Of a DNA stretch of 64,000 nucleotides, positions 18,687 to 29,505 are shown piece by piece (within the stretch, counting starts at the first letter, position 1; each line of letters starts with the position of its first letter). Made by a program: the position numbers and the translations under genes. Location of the stretch: contig JALIHJ010000052.1 in assembly GCA_022984795.1 (NCBI GenBank), positions 122,087 to 186,086 of the forward strand, written 5' to 3'. The stretch is from Fabrea salina (lineage: Eukaryota; Ciliophora; Heterotrichea; Heterotrichida; Fabreidae). The notes beneath the pieces are model-generated. The model had not been told where the DNA came from. It saw nothing but the letters and a program-made list of their open reading frames with translations, and searched no databases.

Positions 18687-21600
18687 TTAGTTCCAAGGAC
18701 CTTTACAGTAGTCCCACAAGAAGCAGGGTATGTAGTAGAGGTCCATTAGCAAGCCTACCAGTCCCACTTTGAAAAGCACTGTAGTAGGGCTGAACACCGC
18801 CAGCATAGATATTCTAATAATGACTTCTGGCAGGTTAATCACATAGACACTAAATGCCACTAAGGCTTCTAAAGGGTACCTAAAGGCTTCCACTTCTTGT
18901 ATTACTTTTATTTCAGTTGAGACTCTGAAACTCATGAACCCACTATAGAAGAGCCTTAAAAGGTGCGGCCCAAATACTAAGGACAGAGCCCTTACTAAGT
19001 AGTATGAAGCCTTGTTTTGGGCTTTAAAGTTTTGAAGACCTTCACTGTTCTCAAGAATGTCGTCAAAGTGAATTTCTAAAACCAAAACACTGTTGCAGCC
19101 ACTAGCAATCACAGAAGCAAAAGCAAACCCCATGATTAAGTCATAGTAGTACCCTGAGTTAGGCCACAGGTACACTACAAGCATTAGTCTTTCGGTAAAC
19201 TGAGCAATACTCAGCACTACATAAATGTTGGGCTTTGAAAGGTGAGTGGCTTTATAAAAGAACTTTGAAAGCAGCACTAAAAGCAGTCCAAGCACAACCT
19301 CACCTACAAGAATATACAAACTTGAAGGACTTAAGTCATAAAAACTTTCTGAGTCCTCTGAAACAACTTGCTCAGCAACTGGAGTTTCTACAAGTACGCA
19401 GACTCCTTCAGTGGAATTGTAGCCACTTGGACAGGATTCTTCACAAGTTGAATTTGGAGAAAGCACTAGTGTTGAGTTGCAACTTAAACAGTTGTAAGTC
19501 TCAGGACCTGAGCAAGTTCCACAAGAAGGGTGGCACTCACTACAAGTAGAGTTCAAACCAAACAACCCCTCAGGACACACTTGATAGCAACTTCCTTCAA
19601 ACAAATAATTGTACCCGTTACTGCAACTTATGCAATACTCTAAGTCAGAAGCTCTGCAGTCTCCACAAGGACTTTTGCAGGGTTCTCTGCAAACTCCGTT
19701 TTTGGGCACTAATCCACCAGGGCATGACTCTAAACAGGTGCTTTCATAGAAGTAAGTTGAGTCAGGACAAGAAGTGCAGTTCTCGGAATAAGGACCATTG
19801 CAGGTACTACAGGTTTCGTTGCAGCTTAAACACGAACTTGACTCTTTGTAAAGCCCCGAAGGACACACGTAGTAGCAGGTTTGGTTGTAGAGTGCGTAGT
19901 CTTCTTGGCACTCATAACAAAGGTCCAAATCTTTCTCAGTGCACCTTAAGCAACTGCTTTGGCTACAAATTAAAACGCATTTTCCTTCAACCTTTCGATA
20001 GTTCTCAGGGCACTCAGCTAAGCACTCGCCTTCATACAAGTAATAGTTAGAGTTGCAAGTCGAGCAGTCCTTGCTACTAGGTCCTGTGCAAGTTTTGCAA
20101 GCTTCGTTGCAGGTTTCACAAGTACTTTCAGATGAGTAATAGCCTTCTGGGCACTCACTGTAGCATTCCTGACCTAAGACAAAGGTAGATTCGGGGCAAG
20201 ACTCTAAGCACTGGTACTTCTCTGAATCAAAGTAAGTATATTTGGTTTCGGAACAAGACTCCTTGCACTTTCCTGCTTCCAAGTACTTTAGGTTGCTTGA
20301 GTTGTCACAGCTTAAGCAAGTACTAGGTCCTGAGCAAGTTAAGCAACTGGAGTCACAAGGTGAGCAGTCAGTAGAGTTCTTAAAGTACCCTTCAGAAGGA
20401 CAGCTTTCAGGCTCGATGCATAGTAGTTTTCCATCTGAGTTTTCAAACTTAACAGAGTCGTCTGGACAAGAGCTTTTGAAGCACTGTTTAGTATCCTTTA
20501 GAGTGTACTCATAAGTATCGGCTTCACAAGAGTCCACACACACTTTGTCTTCAGTGGTGAACTTGTCTTTTTGGCAATCCAGACACTCTGAACCGTTTTC
20601 ACAACTTAAGCAGTACTGGATGCAGGGTTCACAAGTGTTGCTAGATACATAGTAAGCGTCAGGGCATTCTGCAACGCACTGGAAGATTTCTGATGTTTTG
20701 TTTTCAAAGTTGTACCCATACTCTTCAGTGCACTCAGCCAAGCACTTGTTGTCTGTTGTTAAGTACTTAGTTCCTTCTTTAGGGCATGAAATGCAGTCAT
20801 CTGGCTCCGTTCCACTACAGGTAGCACAGGACTCGTCACAGGGTTCGCAAGTTTTAACTCCACTTTGCTCTTTTTCGACAGAAATGAGTTCAGGGCACTC
20901 TTCTACACAAGTGTCACTCACTTTGTTTAGGATGCTTTTAGCGTAGATAAGGTCGCATTCTGTGCACTTGTCAGGTTCTTCTTTGCAGTCTGCACAGTTG
21001 GAATTGCACTCAAAGCACTGAGTTCCATCTGAGTAGTAGCCTTTGGGACAAGCATCTAAGCACTGGCCTTCCTCTATGTATAGAATCTTTGTTTCGCATT
21101 TTAAACAGAAATTAGGATCTGAACTGCACTTTGAGCAAGGAGAATTACAGCTTCCTTCATTAACACAAGTCCCCTCTTCATTGGTGGTGCCTTCGGGACA
21201 GTTGTTCACACAGTAACCATCTGACCTTTTGTACCCATCTGCACAGGATGTGCAATCTGAAGCCTCTTCGCCTGAGCACTCAGAACAGGTGTAGTGACAC
21301 TTAATGCAAGAGTATTCGTTGAGGAAGTACCCTGATGGGCACTCACTTACACAGGAGTAGTCTTTGATCAAAGGCTTGTCACTGGGCTGTTTGCACTTGT
21401 AACAGTTGCCGTTCTCTGCACAAGAATCACAGTTTTCATCACAAGAGGACTCTCCTAGGAGGTACTCAACCTTAAGGTTCAGGTCTTGATTCACAAGTTC
21501 GTCTGACTGCGTTGTAACTTTTATATAGAATGCATCTAAGACTTGGGCTTTGCTGGGGTTCACTACATTGTTTATGTAGAGCCCTATTATGTTAGGGTCC

Positions 21601-24338
21601 TTGGTGCCACTAGGGAACCCCTGGGTTACCCTTACTTCGTTGTCTGAAAAGAGGCACTCTAAGTCTTCGCTTATTGTAAAATAGGATGTGCAGCTTATGC
21701 TGCCACTAATGGAAACTTCTTCTGGAAAGCCTATTTTGATCACAGCGTTTTCTGGCAAGTTATGCTCGCAAGTGAATAGAACTCTGTAGTTAGTAGACTC
21801 ACTTACAATGGGGTTTTCTGGAAGAATATCGGCGTTGTAAAGGTCACCAGGTTTTAGTTCGTTCAGGATGCTTTTAACGTCCTCCAAGGATCCCTCGTCA
21901 ATCCCATAGTTAGGGTCTTTGGTTTTGATACTCATTGGGCCGGATATTTCAATGATTGAGTCAGGAGTTTTCAGTCCTGTAAGCTTTATTTCAGCTTGGC
22001 TTTCTTTAGGGCACTCAGTAAGGCAGTAGTTGGCAACTACTAGCTTTTTAACTGAATTCGACTCACTGTACACTTCAATTTCGCTTGTTAGTTCCCTTTC
22101 TGACTTAAAGGCCTTGAAAGTTCCTGAAATGATTGCAACGTTCTCTGGGAGTTCTATCTCTATAGACCCAGAAGTTGGAATCTCAGTTTGATAGTTGAAA
22201 ATTACATTTAGGTAGATATTAGCCCTTATACTGTCAGCTTCCCTGACGAGTTGGAAGTTGGAGATTTCGTTGGTTTCCAAACTTGCCAATGTGCTGGTGG
22301 CAGTTCCCCTTTCAATGATCCAGTCTGAGCTTGTATAGGCGTTTATGACAAAGTCCCCTTCGATAGGTTTCACAGATATTGGGTTTTCGACTCCTGTTAC
22401 TGCCACAGTGAACTTAGTGTTTTTTCCACACTCTGAAGTGCACACTCCTTCCACAGTGATCTTTTTAACGCTTCTGGAGGAGTAGTTTTCATAGTTGCAA
22501 GAAAACTCCCCGCACTCAATAGTTCCTTCTGCAAACATACACCCTTCAGGCAACTCGTATACAAGCTTAGCTCCTGCCACAAAAACACTACTGCTTGTAA
22601 AAGAGAAAGTATAAGTAACTGGAAGTCCTACAGTGTTGACGTTTCTTGAAACCTTTCCGTCGGTGATCTCAATAGGTTCTAAGTCTGGTTCAAAAAACAC
22701 ACCTGAAGTTACTTGGTCAATGATGCCTGTGGAAGTCATTGTGTAGATTTGGACTGAAGAGGTGATGCTTGGCTTCACGTACTTAGGGTTGGAGACTCCT
22801 TGAATAGTTAGGCCAAACTTAGTGTTGCTAGAACAGCAATTTTCGCACCCAGAACTGGGACACCAGTTTCTTATAACTAAGTTATAGATATCGGTTTCTT
22901 CCTGCACTTCACAACTAAGGTCTTTTTCTGCTTCATAACAACCAATTCCGGTGCTTTTTTCAATCTGTTCTTTAGGCAGAACTACTTTAATATAAGAAGT
23001 ATCGGGAAACTGAGTAGTTGTATCGAAGTTAAGAGTGTAAGGCCCGGAGTCTGAAACTTTTGCACTGCTTCTTTGGTTTTGGTTTACTGTAATTGAGTTA
23101 GGAACTGGGTTTACTCTAAGGAACTCAGTGTTTTGACATATAAGGCTTCCACTGCTTGTTACAGTTGAAACGTTGAAGTAGCCAGTTTGAGCGTTGTCTT
23201 GGGGGTTCCTGACGTTATTGAATCTTATCTTCATAGAGTTGAAGGCAGGAGTGTCTTTGGAGGTTGTTAACTTGTTGCCCTCACGAGTGCACTCCATCGA
23301 GTTTGAACGCAAGAACCCATAGAATACTTTGCATTCCACTTCGTCAGTCAAAGGGTATTCTTCAGGGAACTCAAAAATCATATAGCCTTCTTCGTTTTTG
23401 TAAAAATCAACATTTATTAAGAACTCTATGTAGCCTTTAGAGTAAACATACTCAGTTTCGAAAGTCTTTGAACTAAGAGTTATAGAGCATGCTTCGCTTG
23501 AACTGAAGTTTGCAGTCCCTGAGTCTATTGGTTCCCTTTTAGCAGTTCCAGTAGTTACTTCAACTGAAGCAGAACCGTAGAACCCAGGATTGGTCACTTT
23601 GGATAACTTAAGTGTAACTGAAGTTGATTCTGTTCTTTCGGTAAATAAATCTTCTAAGTAGATTTTTTGCCCTTGTTTAGTTACTGTAAGTGTTACTTCG
23701 TCACTAGAACCTTTTTTTCCAGTCACAGTAGTTAATTCCTCTAGTTCAAAGTCGTCTGAAAACTCCAAAATAACCTCTCCATTTGCAGGGACACTATTTT
23801 GAGTTGCAAATTCTATTTGGTAGTCTGCGGGGGTGCCTACTTTTTGGTTAGACTGTCCAGAAGCAACTGAAGACAGCTTGCCTTTTTGTAAGGAACTTAC
23901 ATCTAAGTATTCCTGTCCTTCAAGGTAAGTTTCACCGTCTTTACTGACTTTGATGTCGAACTTATCCATACTGGGCTCCAGGTAGACAGCATCGGGGTTT
24001 TTGATGTTTCCTAACTCAATTGAAAGGAAAACAGAGGAATCTTGCTCAGTTGTAAGCTCTATAGCGTCGGTTTGAGTAATTTTACAGTTTGCAGGTGAGT
24101 AGTCCCCCACAATGCAAGTTGTTGGTCTGGAGTTAAGGGTTTCTACGATTCCCACCTTTTCTGGAAAGGTTATTTTAATAGTAGAACCCGAAGTAATAGG
24201 TATTGACATGCTATAGTATATTTGGAACGTATACTTAGTTTCTGAGTTGATTTTTCCTTCTGAAGGAATGATATAGATTGGGTTTAGTTGGCTTGACTCT
24301 GCCAAAACCCACAGCACAAGAAGTACTTTTGCGTTCAT
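18687..24338 (-). CDS. Giant surface protein: beta-sandwich repeats, furin-like Cys repeats, C-terminal TM region
   Basis: This 1,883-aa protein has a signal peptide (about 1-18) and then repeated 110-120-residue beta-rich domains to about residue 960, recognisable by recurring '..NP..' strand ends (NNVRNPQ, LKTPDS, VSNPKY). About 680 residues of furin-like/GF-receptor cysteine repeats follow (C-x2-C-x-G/S...C-x2-C...C-P-x-G/E-Y). The C terminus has several membrane helices (about 1660-1880). This organisation is common in ciliate surface proteins; a receptor or adhesion role is inferred. There is a single exon as read. The ATG is 8 bp from the divergent ATG at 24347. Confidence 0.8.
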   Translation of the reverse strand: MNAKVLLVLWVLAESSQLNPIYIIPSEGKINSETKYTFQIYYSMSIPITSGSTIKITFPEKVGIVETLNSRPTTCIVGDYSPANCKITQTDAIELTTEQDSSVFLSIELGNIKNPDAVYLEPSMDKFDIKVSKDGETYLEGQEYLDVSSLQKGKLSSVASGQSNQKVGTPADYQIEFATQNSVPANGEVILEFSDDFELEELTTVTGKKGSSDEVTLTVTKQGQKIYLEDLFTERTESTSVTLKLSKVTNPGFYGSASVEVTTGTAKREPIDSGTANFSSSEACSITLSSKTFETEYVYSKGYIEFLINVDFYKNEEGYMIFEFPEEYPLTDEVECKVFYGFLRSNSMECTREGNKLTTSKDTPAFNSMKIRFNNVRNPQDNAQTGYFNVSTVTSSGSLICQNTEFLRVNPVPNSITVNQNQRSSAKVSDSGPYTLNFDTTTQFPDTSYIKVVLPKEQIEKSTGIGCYEAEKDLSCEVQEETDIYNLVIRNWCPSSGCENCCSSNTKFGLTIQGVSNPKYVKPSITSSVQIYTMTSTGIIDQVTSGVFFEPDLEPIEITDGKVSRNVNTVGLPVTYTFSFTSSSVFVAGAKLVYELPEGCMFAEGTIECGEFSCNYENYSSRSVKKITVEGVCTSECGKNTKFTVAVTGVENPISVKPIEGDFVINAYTSSDWIIERGTATSTLASLETNEISNFQLVREADSIRANIYLNVIFNYQTEIPTSGSIEIELPENVAIISGTFKAFKSERELTSEIEVYSESNSVKKLVVANYCLTECPKESQAEIKLTGLKTPDSIIEISGPMSIKTKDPNYGIDEGSLEDVKSILNELKPGDLYNADILPENPIVSESTNYRVLFTCEHNLPENAVIKIGFPEEVSISGSISCTSYFTISEDLECLFSDNEVRVTQGFPSGTKDPNIIGLYINNVVNPSKAQVLDAFYIKVTTQSDELVNQDLNLKVEYLLGESSCDENCDSCAENGNCYKCKQPSDKPLIKDYSCVSECPSGYFLNEYSCIKCHYTCSECSGEEASDCTSCADGYKRSDGYCVNNCPEGTTNEEGTCVNEGSCNSPCSKCSSDPNFCLKCETKILYIEEGQCLDACPKGYYSDGTQCFECNSNCADCKEEPDKCTECDLIYAKSILNKVSDTCVEECPELISVEKEQSGVKTCEPCDESCATCSGTEPDDCISCPKEGTKYLTTDNKCLAECTEEYGYNFENKTSEIFQCVAECPDAYYVSSNTCEPCIQYCLSCENGSECLDCQKDKFTTEDKVCVDSCEADTYEYTLKDTKQCFKSSCPDDSVKFENSDGKLLCIEPESCPSEGYFKNSTDCSPCDSSCLTCSGPSTCLSCDNSSNLKYLEAGKCKESCSETKYTYFDSEKYQCLESCPESTFVLGQECYSECPEGYYSSESTCETCNEACKTCTGPSSKDCSTCNSNYYLYEGECLAECPENYRKVEGKCVLICSQSSCLRCTEKDLDLCYECQEDYALYNQTCYYVCPSGLYKESSSCLSCNETCSTCNGPYSENCTSCPDSTYFYESTCLESCPGGLVPKNGVCREPCKSPCGDCRASDLEYCISCSNGYNYLFEGSCYQVCPEGLFGLNSTCSECHPSCGTCSGPETYNCLSCNSTLVLSPNSTCEESCPSGYNSTEGVCVLVETPVAEQVVSEDSESFYDLSPSSLYILVGEVVLGLLLVLLSKFFYKATHLSKPNIYVVLSIAQFTERLMLVVYLWPNSGYYYDLIMGFAFASVIASGCNSVLVLEIHFDDILENSEGLQNFKAQNKASYYLVRALSLVFGPHLLRLFYSGFMSFRVSTEIKVIQEVEAFRYPLEALVAFSVYVINLPEVIIRISMLAVFSPTTVLFKVGLVGLLMDLYYIPCFLWDYCKGPWN

Positions 24339-24346
24339 ATTTATAA

Positions 24347-26167
24347 ATGTCTGAAATATCCCAAATAATCAATTCTTTACAAAAACTCAGTAAAGGGGAG
24401 CACTCCCATTTATCTTTTGAGTTAGTAAGTAGGCTTGAAGAAGCTTTGGAAGACCCTAGAACAAAAGAAGCCCTAAAACTGTGCATTGGTTCAGTTTTTG
24501 GGGGACTGGTTGTCCTTTCATGCAAGTTTTCTGAGATTGATTCTGTTGTAGCTGACTTAGTGAAATACTTGTGTGTGGATGGCGTGGATTTTGTTCAGGT
24601 GTTAGTTCAGCAGTTCCAAAGTTCTTCTGAAGAAACCTTTATAGCAAAGCTTCTTTACTTGTCTGAAAAAGCTTTTGAATCAGTAATATACACTTAGTTA
24701 CCTTTTAACCAAAAACTCAAAGCAGCTGTTCACCTAGACCCTATTTTAAGCAACTTGGCAAGTCAAGGTTTAACTCAAATAGTAGTTGAAGAACTCCACA
24801 AAGTCCACTCTAAAGTTACCCACTTTCTTGATATGAGTCCTTGCAACCATGAACTTATAAGCAAGTGGCTTCAAAACCCCAAGTTAAGAACAGACAACCA
24901 GTGGGTTGTCATTGAAGAAGTTACTATGTTTGAGTTTTTCCAAGAAGCCATAAACTTTGAATTACTTTTAGACAACTTAAAACCTTGCTACTGCACATGC
25001 TCCCAAAAAGCCTTTGAGGCCCTTACACACAACCCTGAATTCTTTGAAGGCATTGAAAGCTTTGATGCCTTAGAAAAAACACTTGAAGTCTGCACTGAGA
25101 CTTTAGAAGTCTCTGGAACCCAAGTAATTCTGATTTGCAGACTGTTGGAGTACTGTATTAACACCTACCCAGAAAAAACTCTTCCTTTATTTCTAAACAA
25201 GCAAAAATGGCTGGTTTTGCTTTACCACATTAACTGCAGTTTTGTCCAGCACTTTTTGCGCTTTAAAGTTGTGTCTAACCAAGAACTCCCTATTCACCTT
25301 AGAAACACCTGGTCTGAAGAACTACTTCCCAAAGTACTTGAAAAACTCCTTTGGTTTATAGAGCTTGAAATTAACCTTGAAGGAACAGCTGAGTTCCTTT
25401 CACAACTTATAACAGAAGCCCTTGCAAACTCCACTCCTACTGTGGACGAACTGAACCAAGAACCTTTTTCCCCTTGTAACTCAGCTTCTTTGTTTAACTT
25501 GTTGTTTGTAAGGTACGGAAAGCTACTAGTGAAGTGCATTTTGAGTGCAAGCTTTAAGCACCCTAAACAGTTTTCTGAGGCCAAGTACCAGTACCTAGAC
25601 ATTTTAGTAGGTATACTCCAGAGCCTTAGACAAGGGGCCCTTAGTTGTATGCGGAGCGAATTAACTAGTTTACTCAGCCCAGAAGTTACTCAAGAGCTGC
25701 AAAAAGAAATTATTCACTTCAAACCTCCAACTCACTCAAAGTCCATAGCACTCAACACTTACACAGTGCAAAACCCCATAAACTTGTTTGCTTTAAACAC
25801 TGTAAGAGTTCTTACCTACACTTTAGAACTCAAGCCAAACTTAGCTGGGACTCTAGAAACTTCTTGCTGGACTAAGTTGTTCAACTGGGTTTTTGCTTTT
25901 AAAAGCAATGGAATGCTTTGCAGCTTAATCAAGCGACTTGGAACAGTCTTTATAAACAACTCTAGCGAACACACTCTAAAAGAAGTATTTATAAACCAAC
26001 AAATCCTTGAAAAAGCACTTGAAACTACTTCAGAAGAAGCAACACCAGGAGAAAAGGACTTGCACTGGTGCTTAAACAACTTAATACAAGAACTCAAGCT
26101 TTACACTAAGTCTCACTCTGACACCTTTGCTCAAGAAGTTCTAAACTATCTTAATTGTACAAGTTAA
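24347..26167 (+). CDS. Possible SAPS-domain (PP6 regulatory subunit-like) protein
   Basis: The coding sequence is join(24347-24682, 24698-26167), 601 aa. It is all-helical with armadillo-like hairpins. The segment LICRLLEYCINTYPEKTLPLFLNKQ...LLYHINCSFVQHFL resembles the central part of SAPS domains ('..FL..hp..v..ll.hi..s.i..ll'), found in PP6R regulatory subunits. The similarity is weak. Its stop lies inside the tail of the convergent SPC25 gene, so the two coding regions overlap by 17 bp. Confidence 0.4.
24683..24697 (+). other. 15-nt intron, phase 0
   Basis: GTAATATACACTTAG, A at position 10. Removal joins KAFES to LPFNQKL and links two long open frames. Confidence 0.85.
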
Positions 26168-26786
26168 CAAAAGAACTCCTTACACTTCTAATGAACCTTG
26201 ACAAGTTTCCAGTGTAGTTGAGCTTCTGCACTAGTTCTTGTATGTTTGGGATCTCTGGAACACAAGAGTGCACTTGAAACAGATCCCCTTCTTTGCAAAC
26301 TTCTATATAGTGTTCCCCGCGTTCTTCGTTAGTTATGCACTCGAAAAGGAACTTAGTGTTGTTGGCTTTGTGTTGAATTACTAAACCTAACCTTTCTTCA
26401 AAAAGTTTACAAGTCACTTTAGCGTTACTTAACTTGTCCTGGTACCCGTCATGCAGCACTTTAAGTTTTTTGTAGCTGTCGTGTTGGGCTTTAGATCTGA
26501 TATTTTTTATTTCTTTTAAAAGCAAAAGTTCTTCTTTCCTGTCAGCTAAGGCTTCTTTTTCATCAGCTATTTCGAGTTCTAGTTCTTTTAGTTCTTGAGT
26601 TTTGCGGTCAAATGTATTCTTTAGATTCCGGTACTCTTCAAGTAGTTCTGTGAATTCCTTTTCGTGGGTACTTATCCAGGTAGAAGTAACCTTGAAGATG
26701 TTTTTTCTCAGATCTAAGTACTTATCTTCCAGAACAGGAATTTGTGACTTTTTGAGTGTGGAGGAGGTAGATTTGGCGGATTCCAT
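26151..26786 (-). CDS. SPC25: Kinetochore protein Spc25 (NDC80 complex)
   Basis: This 211-aa protein has a long coiled coil (about 30-130) followed by the small RWD-like globular domain that pairs with Spc24 and docks the NDC80 complex to the kinetochore. Family signatures are FEERLGLVIQ, a KFLFECI strand, a P-x-I...LV-x-KLN-x-T-x-N-L-S-RF helix and the C-terminal FI-R-S-VR-SSFVN-LYN ending. It shares a 6-bp start-to-start gap with NAA25, and its last 17 bp overlap the end of the opposite gene. Confidence 0.87.
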   Translation of the reverse strand: MESAKSTSSTLKKSQIPVLEDKYLDLRKNIFKVTSTWISTHEKEFTELLEEYRNLKNTFDRKTQELKELELEIADEKEALADRKEELLLLKEIKNIRSKAQHDSYKKLKVLHDGYQDKLSNAKVTCKLFEERLGLVIQHKANNTKFLFECITNEERGEHYIEVCKEGDLFQVHSCVPEIPNIQELVQKLNYTGNLSRFIRSVRSSFVNLYN

Positions 26787-26792
26787 TTTATA

Positions 26793-29480
26793 ATGAACCC
26801 TGTGGTCGAAAGGAAGCTTAGAGCACTCTACGACTTAATAGACGCCAGACAGTACAAAAAAGCCCTTAAGCAGTGCAACGCCCAACTCCAAAAGTCCCCC
26901 CAACAAATGCTGTACGCAGTCAAAGCTCTTATTTTGCAGAGACTCGGAGACACTCAAGAGTGCCTTGAGATTCTTGAAGGCATTCATGAGCCCAAAGAAG
27001 CTCCTTTAGTTGAGTTGATGGTGCTGATCTACAGAGGACTTAACATGAACCACAAAGTGACTCAACTCCACAAACAGAGTTTTGAAAGCAGTCCTAACCG
27101 TGAAACTGGGGAGCTTCTTTTCAATAGTTACGCTGCAGACTATAACTTTTCAGAGCAGCACTCCTTAGCTTTGAAGCTCTTCAAGAACTTTGGAGACCTG
27201 AAGTACGGACAGTGGGCTGTTGAAAGCATGTGCCTGTCCGCAATGAAGAATCCAGCCGAAAAGAAAGTACTTGACATTGCTGGGTTGTTTTTGCAGAAAA
27301 TCAAACAAAACCCCCAATACAAAATAACTCAGGAAACTCTAAAAGTTGAGTTAAAAATCGAGGAGCTAAAAGGGAACTTCCAAAAAGGACTTAAGTTGTT
27401 GGAAGACTACGGAAGTGTTTTAGAGACCAGTGAGAAGCTTCATGCAGAACTTACCTTCCACAAGCTTTCTAACAACCCCTTGAATTTGATCCAGGCTTAC
27501 CACAGAATACTGAGTTTGAACCTTAGCGAAGAAACTTCAGCTATGATTTGGGACTGCTATGTAGGCTATGTTGAGTTTTGTGTAGAATTAGCTAAAAACA
27601 CTGAGTTCAGAGTTGAAGACCTAGACTGTGAGCAGTTGTGTGAGTTGTTCAGAAGCCCCCAAGAAGCTTTGGAAAGTGGCAAGCTTTTGCAGGAGTGCTA
27701 CTCCAACTTAAAGTACTCAAAAAAAGCTATTGCAGGGCAGACTGTAACAGTTAGGAACCTCAAACGAACTTGCAGTCTTGCAGAGCTAGAGTTCATCAAA
27801 GCACTGATACAAAAGAAAGTTAACTTAAACCTTACAGAGAAGCTCAAAAGTAAACTAGTTAAGTACATAAGCAGGTACTACGACATTCCTTCTACAGTGG
27901 AAGACTTAAAAGCCTATATTCTTTTGCTGAACTCAGAAGAAACCAAAGCCTTACTGCAGGGACTTGAAAACATGAACTTGGACTCAGTTGAGAGTTTAGA
28001 TGAAATAAGACAAGTAGTTACATACTCGAAACTCAAGTACAGACTGGGACTCTTAGAAGACTGGGAAGACTTTAAAAGGGTCCTTAAAGTTTACACAGAC
28101 TCACTAAAAATAGAAGCTGAACCTAAAAAAGGAGAACACAAAGTAGGAGACCCTTTAGTTCTAATAGCTTCTAGGTACTTGTCTAGGGAGTCCGACTTTA
28201 AAAACTTAGAGTGGAAAGCTGTGGCGTCTTTAGCTTTGCTAGACTTAGGAGTCAACAACAGTCCTTTTAACTACTTTGAAAAACTAGAACTCATAAGCCT
28301 TTACAAAGCAGCTGGGTTCTTAAAACCGGTTCTAGCTTTGTACTCAACTTTGGACATTAAATCTGTGCAGCACGAAACTTTGGGGTTCTTGGTTTTTGGT
28401 CAGCTTAACGAATTCAGACTGTGGAAAACCGAGCTTCTTGAAGAGTGCAACAGTGTAGAAAACTTCCAAAGGTACTCTGCACTTGACTTAGCAGACTCCA
28501 CTCAAAAAGCCTTTACACACCACAACATTCTGCAAGTTTACGACTTTTACCTTTTCAAAGACAAAGTGCAGAATTCTTACTTGTCTGAGTTGGCTTTTTT
28601 GAGTAAGTTGTTTTTAAGGATCTATAAAGACGTTAAAAACGAAACTTGGGAAGCACTTAAGAACTCTTTAAAAGACTTAGAAAGAACAGAAGGAGCCTTC
28701 AATGAGCTTTCAGACACTTCAGTGCTAAAGGACTATCAACCTTTCAGCAACTCAGAAACTCCTAGAAACTTGTACGGAAGGTGGAGTAACTTAAGTTTAG
28801 TGCAGCTTGAAAAACTTTCATTAAGTTTGGCTTACTACGTCTACAGTGGAAACACAGAGCAGTCAGACTTAACTTTGGGGCTCATTAAAGAAAAGGTCCA
28901 GAGTTTAAGTGAAGAAGGAATACTTAAAACCGGCTACGAACTCATTGGTTTAGTGTGTGAAATATGCACTTTGGCTAAGTGCCAAAACTTCGAAGAGTTC
29001 AATAGCAAAATTCAGGTGTACTTAGAAAAACTCACAGAAGTTCAGAGTTTTGTGCAGTCCCAACACTTACAAGACAACTTTCAATTAGAAAGACTCCAAC
29101 ACTACATGTTCCTAACTAACACAGTTTACCTGTTTTGGCTAGTTTTTAGTCAACTGATTTCACAAACCATACCTAAACCTTCTAGACGCCACAAGAAAAA
29201 GCCCCAAGAAGCACCTCAGCACTTCACTGCAGCAAACTCTAAGTGGAGTGAACTCTTGCAAAGCATCAAAGAAGCTTTAGACGAGCTTAAAACAAAAACC
29301 CTAAACAGCTTCCAAGAAGAACTAGACTTAACTTACACTCAAGAAATAGAGACACTACTTCCCCAACTAAGCACTCTTGACTTCCGAAACAAACTAAAAG
29401 AAGAACGCAAAAAGCTATTTGACTTGCTAAGCACTGAAGTGAGTGTTTTCCAAAAAATAGGAACGAGCCTGTTTAGTTAA
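26793..29480 (+). CDS. NAA25: NatB auxiliary subunit NAA25 (Mdm20)
   Basis: This 895-aa protein is the ribosome-anchoring TPR subunit of the NatB N-terminal acetyltransferase, which acetylates Met-Asp/Glu/Asn/Gln starts. The N terminus matches the family closely: ERKLRALYDLIDARQYKKAL, then AVKALILQRLGDTQECLEIL and a third TPR with a long superhelical continuation. Length is close to that of the human and yeast proteins. The catalytic partner NAA20 is not in the window. It is a single exon, 25 bp upstream of PWP1. Confidence 0.85.
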   Translation: MNPVVERKLRALYDLIDARQYKKALKQCNAQLQKSPQQMLYAVKALILQRLGDTQECLEILEGIHEPKEAPLVELMVLIYRGLNMNHKVTQLHKQSFESSPNRETGELLFNSYAADYNFSEQHSLALKLFKNFGDLKYGQWAVESMCLSAMKNPAEKKVLDIAGLFLQKIKQNPQYKITQETLKVELKIEELKGNFQKGLKLLEDYGSVLETSEKLHAELTFHKLSNNPLNLIQAYHRILSLNLSEETSAMIWDCYVGYVEFCVELAKNTEFRVEDLDCEQLCELFRSPQEALESGKLLQECYSNLKYSKKAIAGQTVTVRNLKRTCSLAELEFIKALIQKKVNLNLTEKLKSKLVKYISRYYDIPSTVEDLKAYILLLNSEETKALLQGLENMNLDSVESLDEIRQVVTYSKLKYRLGLLEDWEDFKRVLKVYTDSLKIEAEPKKGEHKVGDPLVLIASRYLSRESDFKNLEWKAVASLALLDLGVNNSPFNYFEKLELISLYKAAGFLKPVLALYSTLDIKSVQHETLGFLVFGQLNEFRLWKTELLEECNSVENFQRYSALDLADSTQKAFTHHNILQVYDFYLFKDKVQNSYLSELAFLSKLFLRIYKDVKNETWEALKNSLKDLERTEGAFNELSDTSVLKDYQPFSNSETPRNLYGRWSNLSLVQLEKLSLSLAYYVYSGNTEQSDLTLGLIKEKVQSLSEEGILKTGYELIGLVCEICTLAKCQNFEEFNSKIQVYLEKLTEVQSFVQSQHLQDNFQLERLQHYMFLTNTVYLFWLVFSQLISQTIPKPSRRHKKKPQEAPQHFTAANSKWSELLQSIKEALDELKTKTLNSFQEELDLTYTQEIETLLPQLSTLDFRNKLKEERKKLFDLLSTEVSVFQKIGTSLFS

Positions 29481-29505
29481 CACATAAATGGTTTTATAAT
29501 AAACA

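Noticed and set aside
18687-24338. Long opposite-strand frames over the cysteine-rich genes (also at 47.4-49.9 kb)
   Set aside because: They follow from the biased, repetitive codon composition of the cysteine repeats and have no independent starts, domains or spacing.
24755-26167. Independent gene starting at 24755
   Set aside because: It begins at a TTG and joins the upstream frame precisely through the 24683-24697 intron.
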